From: Rathayibacter sp. VKM Ac-2760
Lineage (GTDB): Bacteria; Actinomycetota; Actinomycetes; Actinomycetales; Microbacteriaceae
Reading direction: 5' to 3'
NCBI RefSeq assembly: GCF_009834185.1
Contig: NZ_CP047173.1
Location: 3,906,001-3,970,000 of the forward strand
Length of the DNA stretch: 64,000 bases
Shown here: positions 27,333 to 35,641 of the stretch, in pieces
Position numbering within the stretch: position 1 is the stretch's first letter
Layout: every line of letters starts with the position of its first letter
Program-made: the position numbers and the translations under genes
Notes under the pieces: model-generated
What the model saw: the letters and a program-made list of their open reading frames with translations, nothing else
The model's database searches: none
What the model was told of the DNA's origin: nothing

Positions 27333-28337
27333 GTGACTGCGCGCGGCAACGACTTCGACGCCCTGCGGCTGGCGGCGGCGCTGATGGTCGTCGTCGGGCA
27401 CGGCGCGGTGCTGCTGGGCGAGCCGGCGCCGCGACTGCTCGGGCTGCCGGTGCACTCGCTCGGGGTCTCGGTGTTCTTCTGCGTCAGCGGCTTCCTGATC
27501 GCGGGGAGCATGGAGCGGGCGCCGAGCGCGGGGCGGTTCCTCTGGCACCGGGTGCTGCGGATCTTCCCGGCGCTGATCGTCGTGGTCGCGGTGAGCATGC
27601 TCGTGCTGGGGCCGCTGGTGACGACGCTGCCGGTCGGGGTGTACTTCTCGTCCGGGCAGACCTGGGCGTATGCGCTCAACGTGCCGCTGCTGGCGCAGTA
27701 CGAGCTGCCGGGCGTCTTCGACTCGGCGGTGCACGCGCGGCCGGCGGTGAACGGGTCGCTGTGGACGCTCGGGGTGGAGTTCTGCTGCTACCTGGGGGTG
27801 CTGGCGCTGCGGTGGGTGCCGGGGCGGGGGCGGGCTCGCGGGGTGCTCGCGGTGGTGGCGCTCGTGGGGCTCGCGGTGGTGACCGGGATCGGCGGGGCGG
27901 TCGGGTCCTCCGCGGAGCTGTGCGCGTTCTTCGCGGCGGCCGCGGCGGTGCGGCTGCTGGTGCCGGCTCGATGGCTGCGCTGGCCGGCGGGTGTCGTGGC
28001 GCTCGCGGTGCTGCTCCTCGCGGCCGGGACTCCGCTGCAGCAGGTGGCGCTCTGGGTGGCGCTGCCGGTGCTCGTGATCGTGGTGGGCACCGGATCGCTG
28101 CCTTGGCTGCGGCAGGCGGCGCGATTCGGGGACTTCTCCTACGGGCTGTACCTGTGGAGCTACCCGGTGCAGCAGCTGGTGCTGGAGGTGCTGGGGCGGC
28201 TGCCGATGGCGGCGAACCTGGCGCTCGTCGTGGCGGTGACGCTCCTGCTCGCGGTGGCGTCGTGGTGGCTGGTGGAGCGGCCGGCGCTGCGGCTCAAGGA
28301 CGCGCGACTGCCGGGGCGGGTCACCTCCGGCACGTGA
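27333..28337 (+). CDS. Acyltransferase-3 family membrane protein (OafA/YrhL type)
   Basis: 334 residues, about ten membrane helices. FDALRLAAALMVVVGH carries the His used in acyl transfer, and the FFCVSGFLIAGSM and NGSLWTLGVEFCCY blocks follow in normal order; the C-terminal FSYGLYLWSYPVQQLV and VERPALRL are family landmarks. These proteins move acetyl or other acyl groups to extracellular glycans or lipids. There is no C-terminal SGNH domain, so transfer to the final acceptor may be direct. GTG 27333 is the start. The 92-bp tandem repeats begin just after its stop. Confidence 0.92.
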   Translation: MTARGNDFDALRLAAALMVVVGHGAVLLGEPAPRLLGLPVHSLGVSVFFCVSGFLIAGSMERAPSAGRFLWHRVLRIFPALIVVVAVSMLVLGPLVTTLPVGVYFSSGQTWAYALNVPLLAQYELPGVFDSAVHARPAVNGSLWTLGVEFCCYLGVLALRWVPGRGRARGVLAVVALVGLAVVTGIGGAVGSSAELCAFFAAAAAVRLLVPARWLRWPAGVVALAVLLLAAGTPLQQVALWVALPVLVIVVGTGSLPWLRQAARFGDFSYGLYLWSYPVQQLVLEVLGRLPMAANLALVVAVTLLLAVASWWLVERPALRLKDARLPGRVTSGT

Positions 28338-28344
28338 AAACGCG

Positions 28345-28868
28345 TCGGGCACGCCGGAAACGGCGGATTCAGCGAGCCGAGGGCGATTCTGCGAGCCGGA
28401 GGTCCCCGGCGTCGAGCTCCGGCTCCCGAAACCGACTCCGGCACGCCGGAAACAGCAGATTCGACGAGCCGGAGGTGATTCTGCGAGCCGGAGGTCCCCG
28501 GCGTCGAGCTTCGGCTCGCGAAACCGACTCGGGCACGCCGGAAACAGCGGATTCAGCGAGCCGGAGGCGATTCTGCGAGCCGGAAGTCCCAGACGTCGAG
28601 CTTCGGCTCGCGAAACCGACTCGGGCACGCCGGAAACGGCGGATTCAGCGAGCCGGAGGCGATTCTGCGAGCCGGAAGTCCCAGACGTCGAGCTCCGGCT
28701 CGCGAAACCGACTCGGGCACGCCGGAAACAGCGGATTCGACGAGCCGGAGGTGATTCCGCGAGCCGGAGGTCCCCGGGCGTCTAGCTTCGGCTCGCGAAA
28801 CCGACTCCGGCACGCCGGAAACAGCAGATTCGACGAGCCGGAGGTGATTCCGCGAGCCGGAGGTCCGG
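28345..28868. repeat. 92-bp tandem repeat, six units
   Basis: The landmark ACGCCGGAAAC recurs at 28351, 28443, 28535, 28627, 28719 and 28812, that is, spacings of 92, 92, 92, 92 and 93. Units are 85-95% alike. Each holds an inverted pair of the form GCGAGCCGGA...TCCGGCTCGC, so each can fold into a hairpin. The last unit is cut short at about 28868. The block sits between convergent genes and has no ribosome site or credible ORF. The unit is too long and has no spacers, so it is not a CRISPR array. Confidence 0.93.
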
Positions 28869-28904
28869 CGGCGCGAGGGCTGCAGACCCGACCTGCTGAC
28901 GACG

Positions 28905-29012
28905 GCGGGTCTCGGTACGCCCCTGCGGGGCTACTCGACCAGCACGGGGAGGAACCGCCGCCGCGTTCTTTCGCCCACCATCCTCCGGGGCTACTCGACC
29001 AGCACGGGGAGG
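28905..29012. repeat. Dispersed GATACGCC-type repeats, two partial copies
   Basis: GGTCTCGGTACGCCCCTGCG followed by GGGGCTACTCGACCAGCACG is a full hairpin-forming unit; a second GGGGCTACTCGACCAGCACG follows at about 28986 without the first half. They join the 92-bp array to the end of the minus-strand propeller gene. Confidence 0.8.
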
Positions 29013-29014
29013 GC

Positions 29015-30421
29015 CTACGCGCACCAGTCGCGGGAGACGCCGTTGACGCTGCGGGAGGTGTCGCCGGTGCCGAGGTCGACCAGCACGGTCGAGGTGGCGC
29101 TGAAGCCGGGGACGTCGGGGTAGTCGTCGGGGACGCCCTCGACCGAGACGGCCTCGACGGCGGCGAACTGGCCGTTGGGCGAGAGGCAGATGCTGCGGAT
29201 CCGGCCGGTCGGCGAGGTGCGGAAGATCTCGGTGGTGCCGCTCGCGTCGACGCGGACGACGGAGTACTGCACGGCGCCGGTGTCGGGCGAGTAGTCGGCC
29301 TCGAGCTCGAGGTAGCTCGTGGAGTCGAGGAGGAGGAGCTGCACGGGCGAGGTGGTCGGTCCGACGTCGGCGGGCGGCAGGGCGAGGGTCTCGACGGAGC
29401 CGTCGGCGAGGTCGATCACCGAGCCGGAGTCGGGGTCGGCGACGACGAGGCGGTTCGCGCCGGGGACGAAGCCGCGCAGCTCGGCGTGCTGGCCGAGGGG
29501 GCTGATCGAGCCGGGGGTCAGCAGGTCGACCAGCAGCACCGTGTCGTCGAGCGAGTGGGTGACGACGGAGGTGGTGCCGGGGACGAACATCCAGTCGGTC
29601 GCGCGCAGCGGCCCGCCGTCGATGCCGGTGATCGCGACCGCCTCCGCCTTCTGGTCGGTGAGGTCGTAGGCGTAGAGCGCGCGGTCGAGCGGGCCGCCGG
29701 GAGCTGCACCGGTGAAGGTCCAGCCGAGCACGCCCTTCTCGGGCGAGGCGTGCAGCTCGCGGACGACGCCGGGGCCGGGCAGCGGGATGACGCCCTCGGA
29801 GCCGGTGTCGAGGGTCAGCGTGCGGATGAGGGTGGTGTCGTCGGGCTCGAGCGTCACGACGACGAGCACGGGGCCGACGACGGCGTAGTCCTGGATCCGG
29901 TCGGCGGTGTAGAGGACGCGGGTCTCGCCGCCGGAGAGCGGGCGGACGCGGATCGCGTCGGGCTGGGCCGGGTCGTCGGCGGTGCGGTCGAGGGTGAAGA
30001 GGTCGGGGTTCTTGGTGGTGAAGGCGGCGGAGAGGTCGGACTCGGCGCCGGTCGCGGTGCCCTGCGCGTCGTCGATCGCGATCTCGTAGTCGGTGGCGTA
30101 GCGGAGGGTGTCGTCGAAGGTGACGGTGAGCACGCCGCCGTCGAGCTCGGCGCTGTGCGGGGTCTCGGGAGTGACGCGGACGCGGTCGAGGGCGTCCGGC
30201 TCGATCGCCTGGTCGAGGTGCACGCGGGCGCGGCCGCCGTCGCGCTCGACGACGCCGGCGGTGCTCACCTCGAGCGAGGCGACCCGCGGGCCCTTGCCGA
30301 TCGTCGCGGCGGTCAGGCCGCCGACGGCGAGGACGAGGACGGCGGTGGCGCCCCAGAAGACCCTCGAGAAGCTGCGCTCCCCGCCCCTGCGCTCACGAGA
30401 AGGACGGCGCTCAGTAGACAT
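29015..30421 (-). CDS. Membrane-anchored beta-propeller protein, unknown function
   Basis: 468 residues. A positively charged N-terminus and one helix (VFWGATAVLVLAVGGLTAATI, about 23-42) anchor the protein with the bulk outside. Residues 45-135 look like an Ig-like domain (VRVTPETPHSAELDGGVLTVTF) and the rest is a chain of beta-blade repeats such as ALYAYDLTDQKAEAVAITG and LVVADPDSGSVIDLADG. The protein ends SRDWCA. It starts 11 bp inside the upstream TIGR03943-type gene, so it is the last gene of a four-gene operon. No family function is recognised. Confidence 0.75.
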   Translation of the reverse strand: MSTERRPSRERRGGERSFSRVFWGATAVLVLAVGGLTAATIGKGPRVASLEVSTAGVVERDGGRARVHLDQAIEPDALDRVRVTPETPHSAELDGGVLTVTFDDTLRYATDYEIAIDDAQGTATGAESDLSAAFTTKNPDLFTLDRTADDPAQPDAIRVRPLSGGETRVLYTADRIQDYAVVGPVLVVVTLEPDDTTLIRTLTLDTGSEGVIPLPGPGVVRELHASPEKGVLGWTFTGAAPGGPLDRALYAYDLTDQKAEAVAITGIDGGPLRATDWMFVPGTTSVVTHSLDDTVLLVDLLTPGSISPLGQHAELRGFVPGANRLVVADPDSGSVIDLADGSVETLALPPADVGPTTSPVQLLLLDSTSYLELEADYSPDTGAVQYSVVRVDASGTTEIFRTSPTGRIRSICLSPNGQFAAVEAVSVEGVPDDYPDVPGFSATSTVLVDLGTGDTSRSVNGVSRDWCA

Positions 30422-31184
30422 ACGGCATCGCCGGCTCGTCGATCGGGGTCACGACGTCGGGCTCGAGGACGACGGCCTCGGCGCTCGTGACGCTCGGGTT
30501 CGCGGCGAATCCGCCGGTCACCTCGAGCCACTTCCCCTCGGCGTAGGTGTCGGCCCAGCCCGGCTGGTGGATCGGCACGCCGACGGGCTGCGCGTCGACG
30601 GCGCAGCAGGTGACGATGAAGCGGGCGACGTAGAAGACGTTCTCGGGGTCGCTCGCGTCGGGGGTGACGAATCCGCTGACGGTCGCGGTGCGGCCGGCGA
30701 GGAACTGCTCGCTCGCGCCCTGGCGCAGGAGCGTCGCCCAGTCGCGGACGGTGAAGGACGCGGTGTCGCCGGTGGGCGCCTGGGCGGTGACGGAGGCGTC
30801 GACGGCGCTGGTGTTGACCTCGCGCTGGGTCGCGGTCGAGGCGGTGAGCGCGGCGGGCGGCACGACGAGCAGCGCGACGGCGGCGCAGGCGATCACCGCG
30901 AGGCTCCCGAGCGCGGCGAGCCCGGCGCGCCAGCGGCGGCGCGGGGCGTGCTCGTGGAGGTGGTCCTCCGCATGCCCGTCGTCCTCCTCCACCCCCGGCA
31001 CGATCGCGAAAGCGCAGATCAGCAGCACCGCCGCGACGGCGGCGAGGATCACCGAGAACTCGAAGTAGCGCGGGTGGATGTAGAGGCCGAGGCGGCCGGT
31101 CGCCGCGAGCCAAAGCGTCGAGACGACGCCGATCAGGCTGAGGACGACGCCCTTCCAGCGGGCGAGCAGGCGCTCAGAGCGCAT
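30411..31184 (-). CDS. TIGR03943-family putative permease subunit
   Basis: 257 residues. Two or three N-terminal helices (GVVLSLIGVVSTLWLAATG, FSVILAAVAAVLLICAFAI), a His-rich cytoplasmic or surface stretch (DDGHAEDHLHEHAPRRR, about 67-83), a further helix and a soluble C-terminal domain with the family motif VTCCAVDAQPVGVPI. Proteins of this family pair with DUF318 permeases; the pair is proposed to move a small substrate, possibly metal-related. Here the partner directly overlaps by 11 bp. The His-rich stretch suits a metal role but does not prove it. Confidence 0.85.
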   Translation of the reverse strand: MRSERLLARWKGVVLSLIGVVSTLWLAATGRLGLYIHPRYFEFSVILAAVAAVLLICAFAIVPGVEEDDGHAEDHLHEHAPRRRWRAGLAALGSLAVIACAAVALLVVPPAALTASTATQREVNTSAVDASVTAQAPTGDTASFTVRDWATLLRQGASEQFLAGRTATVSGFVTPDASDPENVFYVARFIVTCCAVDAQPVGVPIHQPGWADTYAEGKWLEVTGGFAANPSVTSAEAVVLEPDVVTPIDEPAMPYVY

Positions 31185-32232
31185 AGTTCACCGCCAGGCC
31201 GAGGACGGCGGCGCAGAGACCGACCAGCGCGGTGATCCGCACGAGGGTGCGCGCCGAGAACGTGGTGCGCAGCAGCGCGAGCATCTTGATGTCGATCATC
31301 GGGCCGAAGACGAGGAACGCGATGATGCCGCCGGGCAGGAACGTCGAGCCGAAGGAGAGCACGAAGAACGCGTCGACGTTGGAGCAGATCGAGATCACGA
31401 AGGCGAGCACCATCAGCGCGAGCACCGACCAGAGCGGGTCGCCGCCGAGGGTGGTCAGGACGTCGCGCGAGACGCCGACCTGGATGAGGCCGGCGATCGC
31501 GGCGCCGACGAAGAGGGCCGGCAGCATCGCTCCGGTCTCCTCTGCGAAGAGCAGCACGCTGCGGCGGGCCTTGGCGCGGACGGTGCGGGAGGGCCGCTCG
31601 CCCGCCTCGCAGGCGGCGCGGAACCGCGGGGTCAGCAGCGCCATCGGGTCGGTGTGCCGGCTGAAGATCCAGCCGACCAGGTTCGCGATGACGAAGCCGC
31701 CGACGATGCGCCAGACCAGGATCCCGTCGGCCCAGCCGAAGGCCTGGTAGGTGGTGATGATGGTGATCGGATTGACGATCGGCGCCGCGAGCAGGAACGT
31801 CATCGACTCCGAGACGGACAGGCCCTTCACGATCAGCCCGCGCGCGAGCGGCACGTTGCCGCACTCGCAGACCGGCAGCAGCACGCCGAGCAGCGAGATC
31901 ACCAGGCGGCGCGGCAGGGCGCGCTTCGGCAGGATCCGCAGCAGCACCGCCTCCGGCACCCAGAGCTGCACGGCGATCGAGAGCACGATGCCGAGGAAGA
32001 TGAACGGCAGCGACTCGATGACGACGCTGATCGCGAGGGTGAGGAAGTCGCGCACGGCGTCGGAGAGCACGTCGCCGGCGGCGTCGGGCGAGAGGACCCG
32101 GAGGAGCGCGGCGGCCGCGACGAGCGCGATGCCGAGGCCGATGCGGCGGGCGAGGACGGAGCGGTCGCCCGGGCGCGGAGCCGTGGCGCGCTCGGAGGTG
32201 GCGGTCGCCCTGTCGATCGTCATCCGGACCAT
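31174..32232 (-). CDS. DUF318/YraQ-family permease
   Basis: 352 residues with about eight membrane helices. LLPVCECGNVPLARGL (Cys-Glu-Cys) is the diagnostic motif of the DUF318 permeases, which include the arsenic exporter ArsP; FLLAAPIVNPITI and FVISICSNVDAFFVLSFG are the other conserved blocks. Here the partner is the TIGR03943 protein, not an arsenic operon, so the substrate may differ. The start at 32232 gives MVRMTID; the internal ATG at 32223 is equally possible. It is 16 bp downstream of the ICMT-like gene. Confidence 0.88.
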   Translation of the reverse strand: MVRMTIDRATATSERATAPRPGDRSVLARRIGLGIALVAAAALLRVLSPDAAGDVLSDAVRDFLTLAISVVIESLPFIFLGIVLSIAVQLWVPEAVLLRILPKRALPRRLVISLLGVLLPVCECGNVPLARGLIVKGLSVSESMTFLLAAPIVNPITIITTYQAFGWADGILVWRIVGGFVIANLVGWIFSRHTDPMALLTPRFRAACEAGERPSRTVRAKARRSVLLFAEETGAMLPALFVGAAIAGLIQVGVSRDVLTTLGGDPLWSVLALMVLAFVISICSNVDAFFVLSFGSTFLPGGIIAFLVFGPMIDIKMLALLRTTFSARTLVRITALVGLCAAVLGLAVNYAL

Positions 32233-32248
32233 CGTAGGCGGGCGGCCG

Positions 32249-33172
32249 TCAGCGCGCGCCGGGCACCGGCCGCCCGGGCAGCCAGCAGCGCACGGCGTCG
32301 CGGTAGCGCCGGAACTCGGCGCCGAACCGCGCCTCGAGGTCGGCCTCCTCGAGCGGGCGCACCGCGAAGTTCCAGACCAGCGAGCCCAGCAGCGCGTAGA
32401 CCACGACCAGCCAGGAGGACAGCAGCAGCCCGACCGCGACGCCCTGGCCGATCCCCGCGACCGCCATCGGGTTGCGCACCCAGCGGTACGGGCCGGCGAT
32501 CACGAGGCGGTTCGTCATCGCGACCGGCAGCGGGGTGCCGTCGCCGAGCAGCGACATCGTCGCCCCCGACCACAGCCCGAGCGCGCTCGCGAGCACGAGC
32601 AGCACGAGACCGGCGGCGCGCAGCGGCTCCGGGAACCCGACGGCGAGCCCCCACCGCGACTCCAGCGCGGCGATCACCAGCGGGATCACGACGAGCGCGC
32701 CGCCCCAGAACACCGCGATCTGCCCGAGCGTCGCCGCGAGGTGCGCGAGCGGTGTGCGACCGCGGGCGGCGAGCCGGAAGGCGAACGGCCCGGTCGCGAG
32801 CCAGCGCGTCGGGATGCGCCCGAGCGTCAGCAGGCAGAGCGCCGCGACCGAGCCGCCGGACGCCGCGAGCATCAGGAGGACGCCCCGGCCGGCCTCCCCT
32901 GTGACGGTGGCGATGGCAGCGAGCGCGACAGTGACGAGCAGGGTCCAGACGGTCGCGGTCCACGCCGCCCAGCGCACCCCGAGCGCCGCGAGGGCGGAGG
33001 CGCCGACGAACAGCGGCAGGTCGAGCACCGCGACCGGCACCGGATCGAGCGGGCCGAGCGTCGCCAGCCGCACCGCCGGGACGAGCGCGACCGCCGGCCA
33101 CCAAACCGCCCCGCCAAGCGCCTGCACGGCGAAGTAGACGCGCCCCCACCGCCCGGCCGCCCCTCGATGCAT
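32249..33172 (-). CDS. Isoprenylcysteine carboxyl methyltransferase-like integral membrane enzyme
   Basis: 307 residues, seven or eight helices. The C-terminal block GPYRWVRNPMAVAGIGQG followed by EEADLEARFGAEFRRYRDAVRCWLP (in two parts, about 225-300) is the SAM-binding signature of ICMT/phospholipid N-methyltransferase proteins. In bacteria the acceptor is usually unknown, often a lipid. It is the first gene of the operon running 33172 to 29015. The start lies 39 bp from the dispersed palindrome at 33211. Confidence 0.82.
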   Translation of the reverse strand: MHRGAAGRWGRVYFAVQALGGAVWWPAVALVPAVRLATLGPLDPVPVAVLDLPLFVGASALAALGVRWAAWTATVWTLLVTVALAAIATVTGEAGRGVLLMLAASGGSVAALCLLTLGRIPTRWLATGPFAFRLAARGRTPLAHLAATLGQIAVFWGGALVVIPLVIAALESRWGLAVGFPEPLRAAGLVLLVLASALGLWSGATMSLLGDGTPLPVAMTNRLVIAGPYRWVRNPMAVAGIGQGVAVGLLLSSWLVVVYALLGSLVWNFAVRPLEEADLEARFGAEFRRYRDAVRCWLPGRPVPGAR

Positions 33173-33210
33173 GCCAGCAGGCTACGCCGCCCCCCAGGTC
33201 TGACCCCCGC

Positions 33211-33269
33211 CGCGAGATGCCACTTGTGCACGCGACACGCCGTGAAAACCGCGCACAAGTGGCATCTCG
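33211..33269. repeat. Dispersed ~60-bp palindromic repeat, copy 2 (inverted relative to copy 1)
   Basis: GCGAGATGCCACTTGTGC and GCACAAGTGGCATCTCG enclose a loop with CGCGACACGCCGTG, the reverse complement of the loop core in copy 1. It lies between divergent genes, so a terminator role is unlikely here. The rest of 33173-33455 holds only a -10-like TAGGGT (33315-33320) and the untranslated leader of the glycosyltransferase gene. Confidence 0.85.
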
Positions 33270-33314
33270 ATGGCCGGAGAACGAAGTCGCCCCCGAATGT
33301 TCATCCGCCCCCTC

Positions 33315-33320
33315 TAGGGT
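33315..33320 (+). promoter_or_regulatory. Probable -10 (TAGGGT) of the glycosyltransferase operon
   Basis: TAGGGT stands 135 bases before the first ATG, leaving a long GC-rich leader that ends GGAGTCATC-ATG, very like the leader end of the Ig-array gene (GGAGTCGTC-ATG). Confidence 0.45.
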
Positions 33321-33455
33321 GACGGCACTCAGGACCGGTCCGCCGGCGATGGACCGGATCCGCTTGCCGCGATCCCGCGAGGGGTGCCGGCCGGCAGTCG
33401 CCTCGCCCGTTCGCGGTCGCTCCCCCCAGGCCGCACGACCGCGGCTGGAGTCATC

Positions 33456-34619
33456 ATGGCGCACCCCCTTCCCCCCACGCAGCACCTCTCCTTCGCGCAC
33501 GGCAGCGGCGCTGTCGTCGGAATGCTCTCGACCTTCCCGCCGACCCGCTGCGGCCTCGCCACCTTCGCCCAGTCGCTCGGCGACGCCCTGACCGCGGAGC
33601 ACGGCGCGACGATCCGCACCGTCCGCGTGATGGACGAGCTCGCCGTCCCCGGCTCGGCCGTCGGCCGGAGTGTCGTCGCCGAGCTCGTCGCGGGCGACCC
33701 GGCGAGCATCGCGCAGGCCGCGGCGGAGCTCAGCCGCAGCGACGTCGCGGTGATCCAGCACGAGTACGGCATCTACGGCGGCCCGGACGGCGACGAGGTC
33801 CTCGCGCTGATGGAGCAGCTCACGGTCCCGGCGATCGTCGTCCTGCACACCGTCCTCGAGACGCCCAGCGACAGCCAGCGCTCGGTGCTCGAGCGCGTCG
33901 CCGCCCTCGCCGACGCCGTCGTGGTGATGACGGCCGTCGCCGCGGACATCCTCGAGCGCCGCTACTCCGTCGACACCCGCAAGGTCGGCGTCATCGCCCA
34001 CGGCGTCCCCGTCTGGACCGGCGCGGCCGACCGCGCGACGCCGAGCGCGAGCCCGCGGATCATCACCTGGGGCCTGATCGGCCCGGGCAAGGGCCTGGAG
34101 TGGGGCATCCGCGCCACGGCGCTGCTGCGCGACGCCGGCGTCGACGCGCACTACACGGTGTTCGGGCAGACGCACCCGAAGGTCGTCGCCTCGCACGGGG
34201 AGGCGTACCGGGAGTCGCTCGTCGCCGAGCTCGGGCTGGAGGACCACGTCGCGCTCGACGGCCGCTACCTCGACCCGGCGCAGCTCGCCGCCGCGGTGGC
34301 GGAGGCCGACGCCGTGCTGCTCCCCTACGACTCGCGCAACCAGGTCACCTCCGGAGTGCTGGTGGAGGCGCTGGCCGCCCGCCGCCCGATCGTCGCGACC
34401 GCGTTCCCGCACGCGCTCGAGCTGCTCACCGGCCACCGCGGCCGGACCGTCGCGCACGAGGACCCGGCCGCGATGGCCGACGCCCTGCGCGACGTGCTCG
34501 CCGGCACCACGGTCGCCACTCCCCATCTCGACGTGCTGTCCACCGCCCTCTCCTGGCCCGCCGCGGCCGGCCGCTACCTCGACCTGGTCGAGCGCCTGCG
34601 GGTGGAGCGGGCGGCGTGA
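33456..34619 (+). CDS. GT4-family glycosyltransferase
   Basis: 387 residues. The N-terminal VVGMLSTFPPTRCGLATFAQSL is the glycine-rich strand-loop of GT-B enzymes; VIQHEYGIYGG, GVIAHGVPV, TWGLIGPGKGLEWGIRA and PYDSRNQVTSGVLVEALAARRPIVAT mark the nucleotide-sugar half (the usual E-x7-E is represented by the latter block). It would transfer a sugar, possibly mannose or glucose, from an NDP donor. GGAG precedes ATG 33456. The stop overlaps the next gene by GTGA, making an operon of three. Confidence 0.92.
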   Translation: MAHPLPPTQHLSFAHGSGAVVGMLSTFPPTRCGLATFAQSLGDALTAEHGATIRTVRVMDELAVPGSAVGRSVVAELVAGDPASIAQAAAELSRSDVAVIQHEYGIYGGPDGDEVLALMEQLTVPAIVVLHTVLETPSDSQRSVLERVAALADAVVVMTAVAADILERRYSVDTRKVGVIAHGVPVWTGAADRATPSASPRIITWGLIGPGKGLEWGIRATALLRDAGVDAHYTVFGQTHPKVVASHGEAYRESLVAELGLEDHVALDGRYLDPAQLAAAVAEADAVLLPYDSRNQVTSGVLVEALAARRPIVATAFPHALELLTGHRGRTVAHEDPAAMADALRDVLAGTTVATPHLDVLSTALSWPAAAGRYLDLVERLRVERAA

Positions 34620-35641
34620 CGCTCCCCTACTCCCACCTCGACGCGCTCACGGACGCCGGCGGGCTCTTCGAGCACGCACTTCTCGACGTGCCGCGGCGCG
34701 AGCACGGCTACTGCGTCGACGACGTGGCGCGCGCGCTGATCGTCGTGGTGCAGGAGCCGGAGCAGTCGGAGGTGACGCGGCGGCTGACCGAGCAGTACCT
34801 GCGCTTCCTCGAGCGGGCGACCGCCGCCGACGGCTCGGTGCGCAACCGGGTCTCGGCCGAGGGCGAGTCGCCGGAGGAGCCGTCGCTCGGCGACTGGTGG
34901 GGCCGAGCCGTCTGGGCGGCCGGAGTCGTCGCAGCGCACGCGGAGCTGCCGCTCAGCCGGCACCGCGGGATGCGGCTGTTCCTGCGCCTCGCCGCGCGGC
35001 GCTCTCCGCACCTGCGCGCGATGACCTCCGCCGTACTCGGCGCCGTCGAGGTGCTCGAGGCGCATCCCGAGAGCGCCGCCGCGGCGCAGCTCGTCGCGGA
35101 CGGCTCGGCGCTGCTGCACCACGCGCCGCTGCTGACGATCACCGAGGCCGACTGGCCCTGGCCCGAGCCGCGCCTGCGCTACGCGAACGGCTGCGTGCCG
35201 GAGGCGCTGCTCGCGGCCGGCGCGGCGCTCGGCGACCCCGTGCTGCTCAGCCGCGGCTTCCACCAGCTGGCGTTCCTGCTCGCGCTCGAGTCCGGTGAGA
35301 ACGGCCTGTCGGTCTGCGGAGTCGCGGGCCGCGGCCCCGGCGAGACGGAAGCGCTCTTCGACCAGCAGCCGATCGAGGTCGCGGCGCTCGCGGCCGCCTG
35401 CGCCCGCGCGCTGACGATCGAGGAGGATCCGCTCTGGCGCGACGGCCTGGCCGCGTGCTGGGCCTGGTTCCGCGGGGTCAACGACTCCGGGACCGTGATG
35501 ATCGACCCCGTCACCGGCGCCGGCTACGACGGCCTGACGCCGACCGGCCGCAACGAGAACCGGGGCGCGGAGTCGACCATCGCCGCCCTGCACACCTCGC
35601 TCGTCGTCCGCCGCGCGGAGCTCGCGCAGGCGGCGGCGTGA
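34616..35641 (+). CDS. Alpha/alpha-toroid enzyme of a glycosyltransferase operon, function unknown
   Basis: 341 residues from GTG 34616. HGYCVDDVARALIVVV, SLGDWWGRAVWAAGVVAAH, RYANGCVPEALLAAGA and the ending GRNENRGAESTIAALHT are regularly spaced helical pairs, as in six-hairpin glycosidase-like proteins. Conserved Asp, Arg and Glu residues in VDDVAR and ENRGAES could be catalytic. It lies between two GT4 genes with 4-bp overlaps on both sides, so it should act on or make the same glycan. I know of no characterised homologue; hydrolase, phosphorylase or epimerase are all possible. Confidence 0.75.
   Translation: MTLPYSHLDALTDAGGLFEHALLDVPRREHGYCVDDVARALIVVVQEPEQSEVTRRLTEQYLRFLERATAADGSVRNRVSAEGESPEEPSLGDWWGRAVWAAGVVAAHAELPLSRHRGMRLFLRLAARRSPHLRAMTSAVLGAVEVLEAHPESAAAAQLVADGSALLHHAPLLTITEADWPWPEPRLRYANGCVPEALLAAGAALGDPVLLSRGFHQLAFLLALESGENGLSVCGVAGRGPGETEALFDQQPIEVAALAAACARALTIEEDPLWRDGLAACWAWFRGVNDSGTVMIDPVTGAGYDGLTPTGRNENRGAESTIAALHTSLVVRRAELAQAAA

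Noticed and set aside
25407..28628. Minus-strand open frame of over 1000 codons
   Set aside because: It is antisense to the MFS, DUF805 and acyltransferase genes and the tandem repeats, and its composition is Arg/His/Asp-rich, as expected from the opposite strand of GC-rich genes.
28345..28868. CRISPR array
   Set aside because: Units are 92 bp, nearly identical through their whole length and have no unique spacers; no cas genes are present.
31174..32232. Arsenic exporter ArsP
   Set aside because: The Cys-Glu-Cys motif is shared by the whole DUF318 family; the partner is a TIGR03943 protein and no arsenic genes are near.
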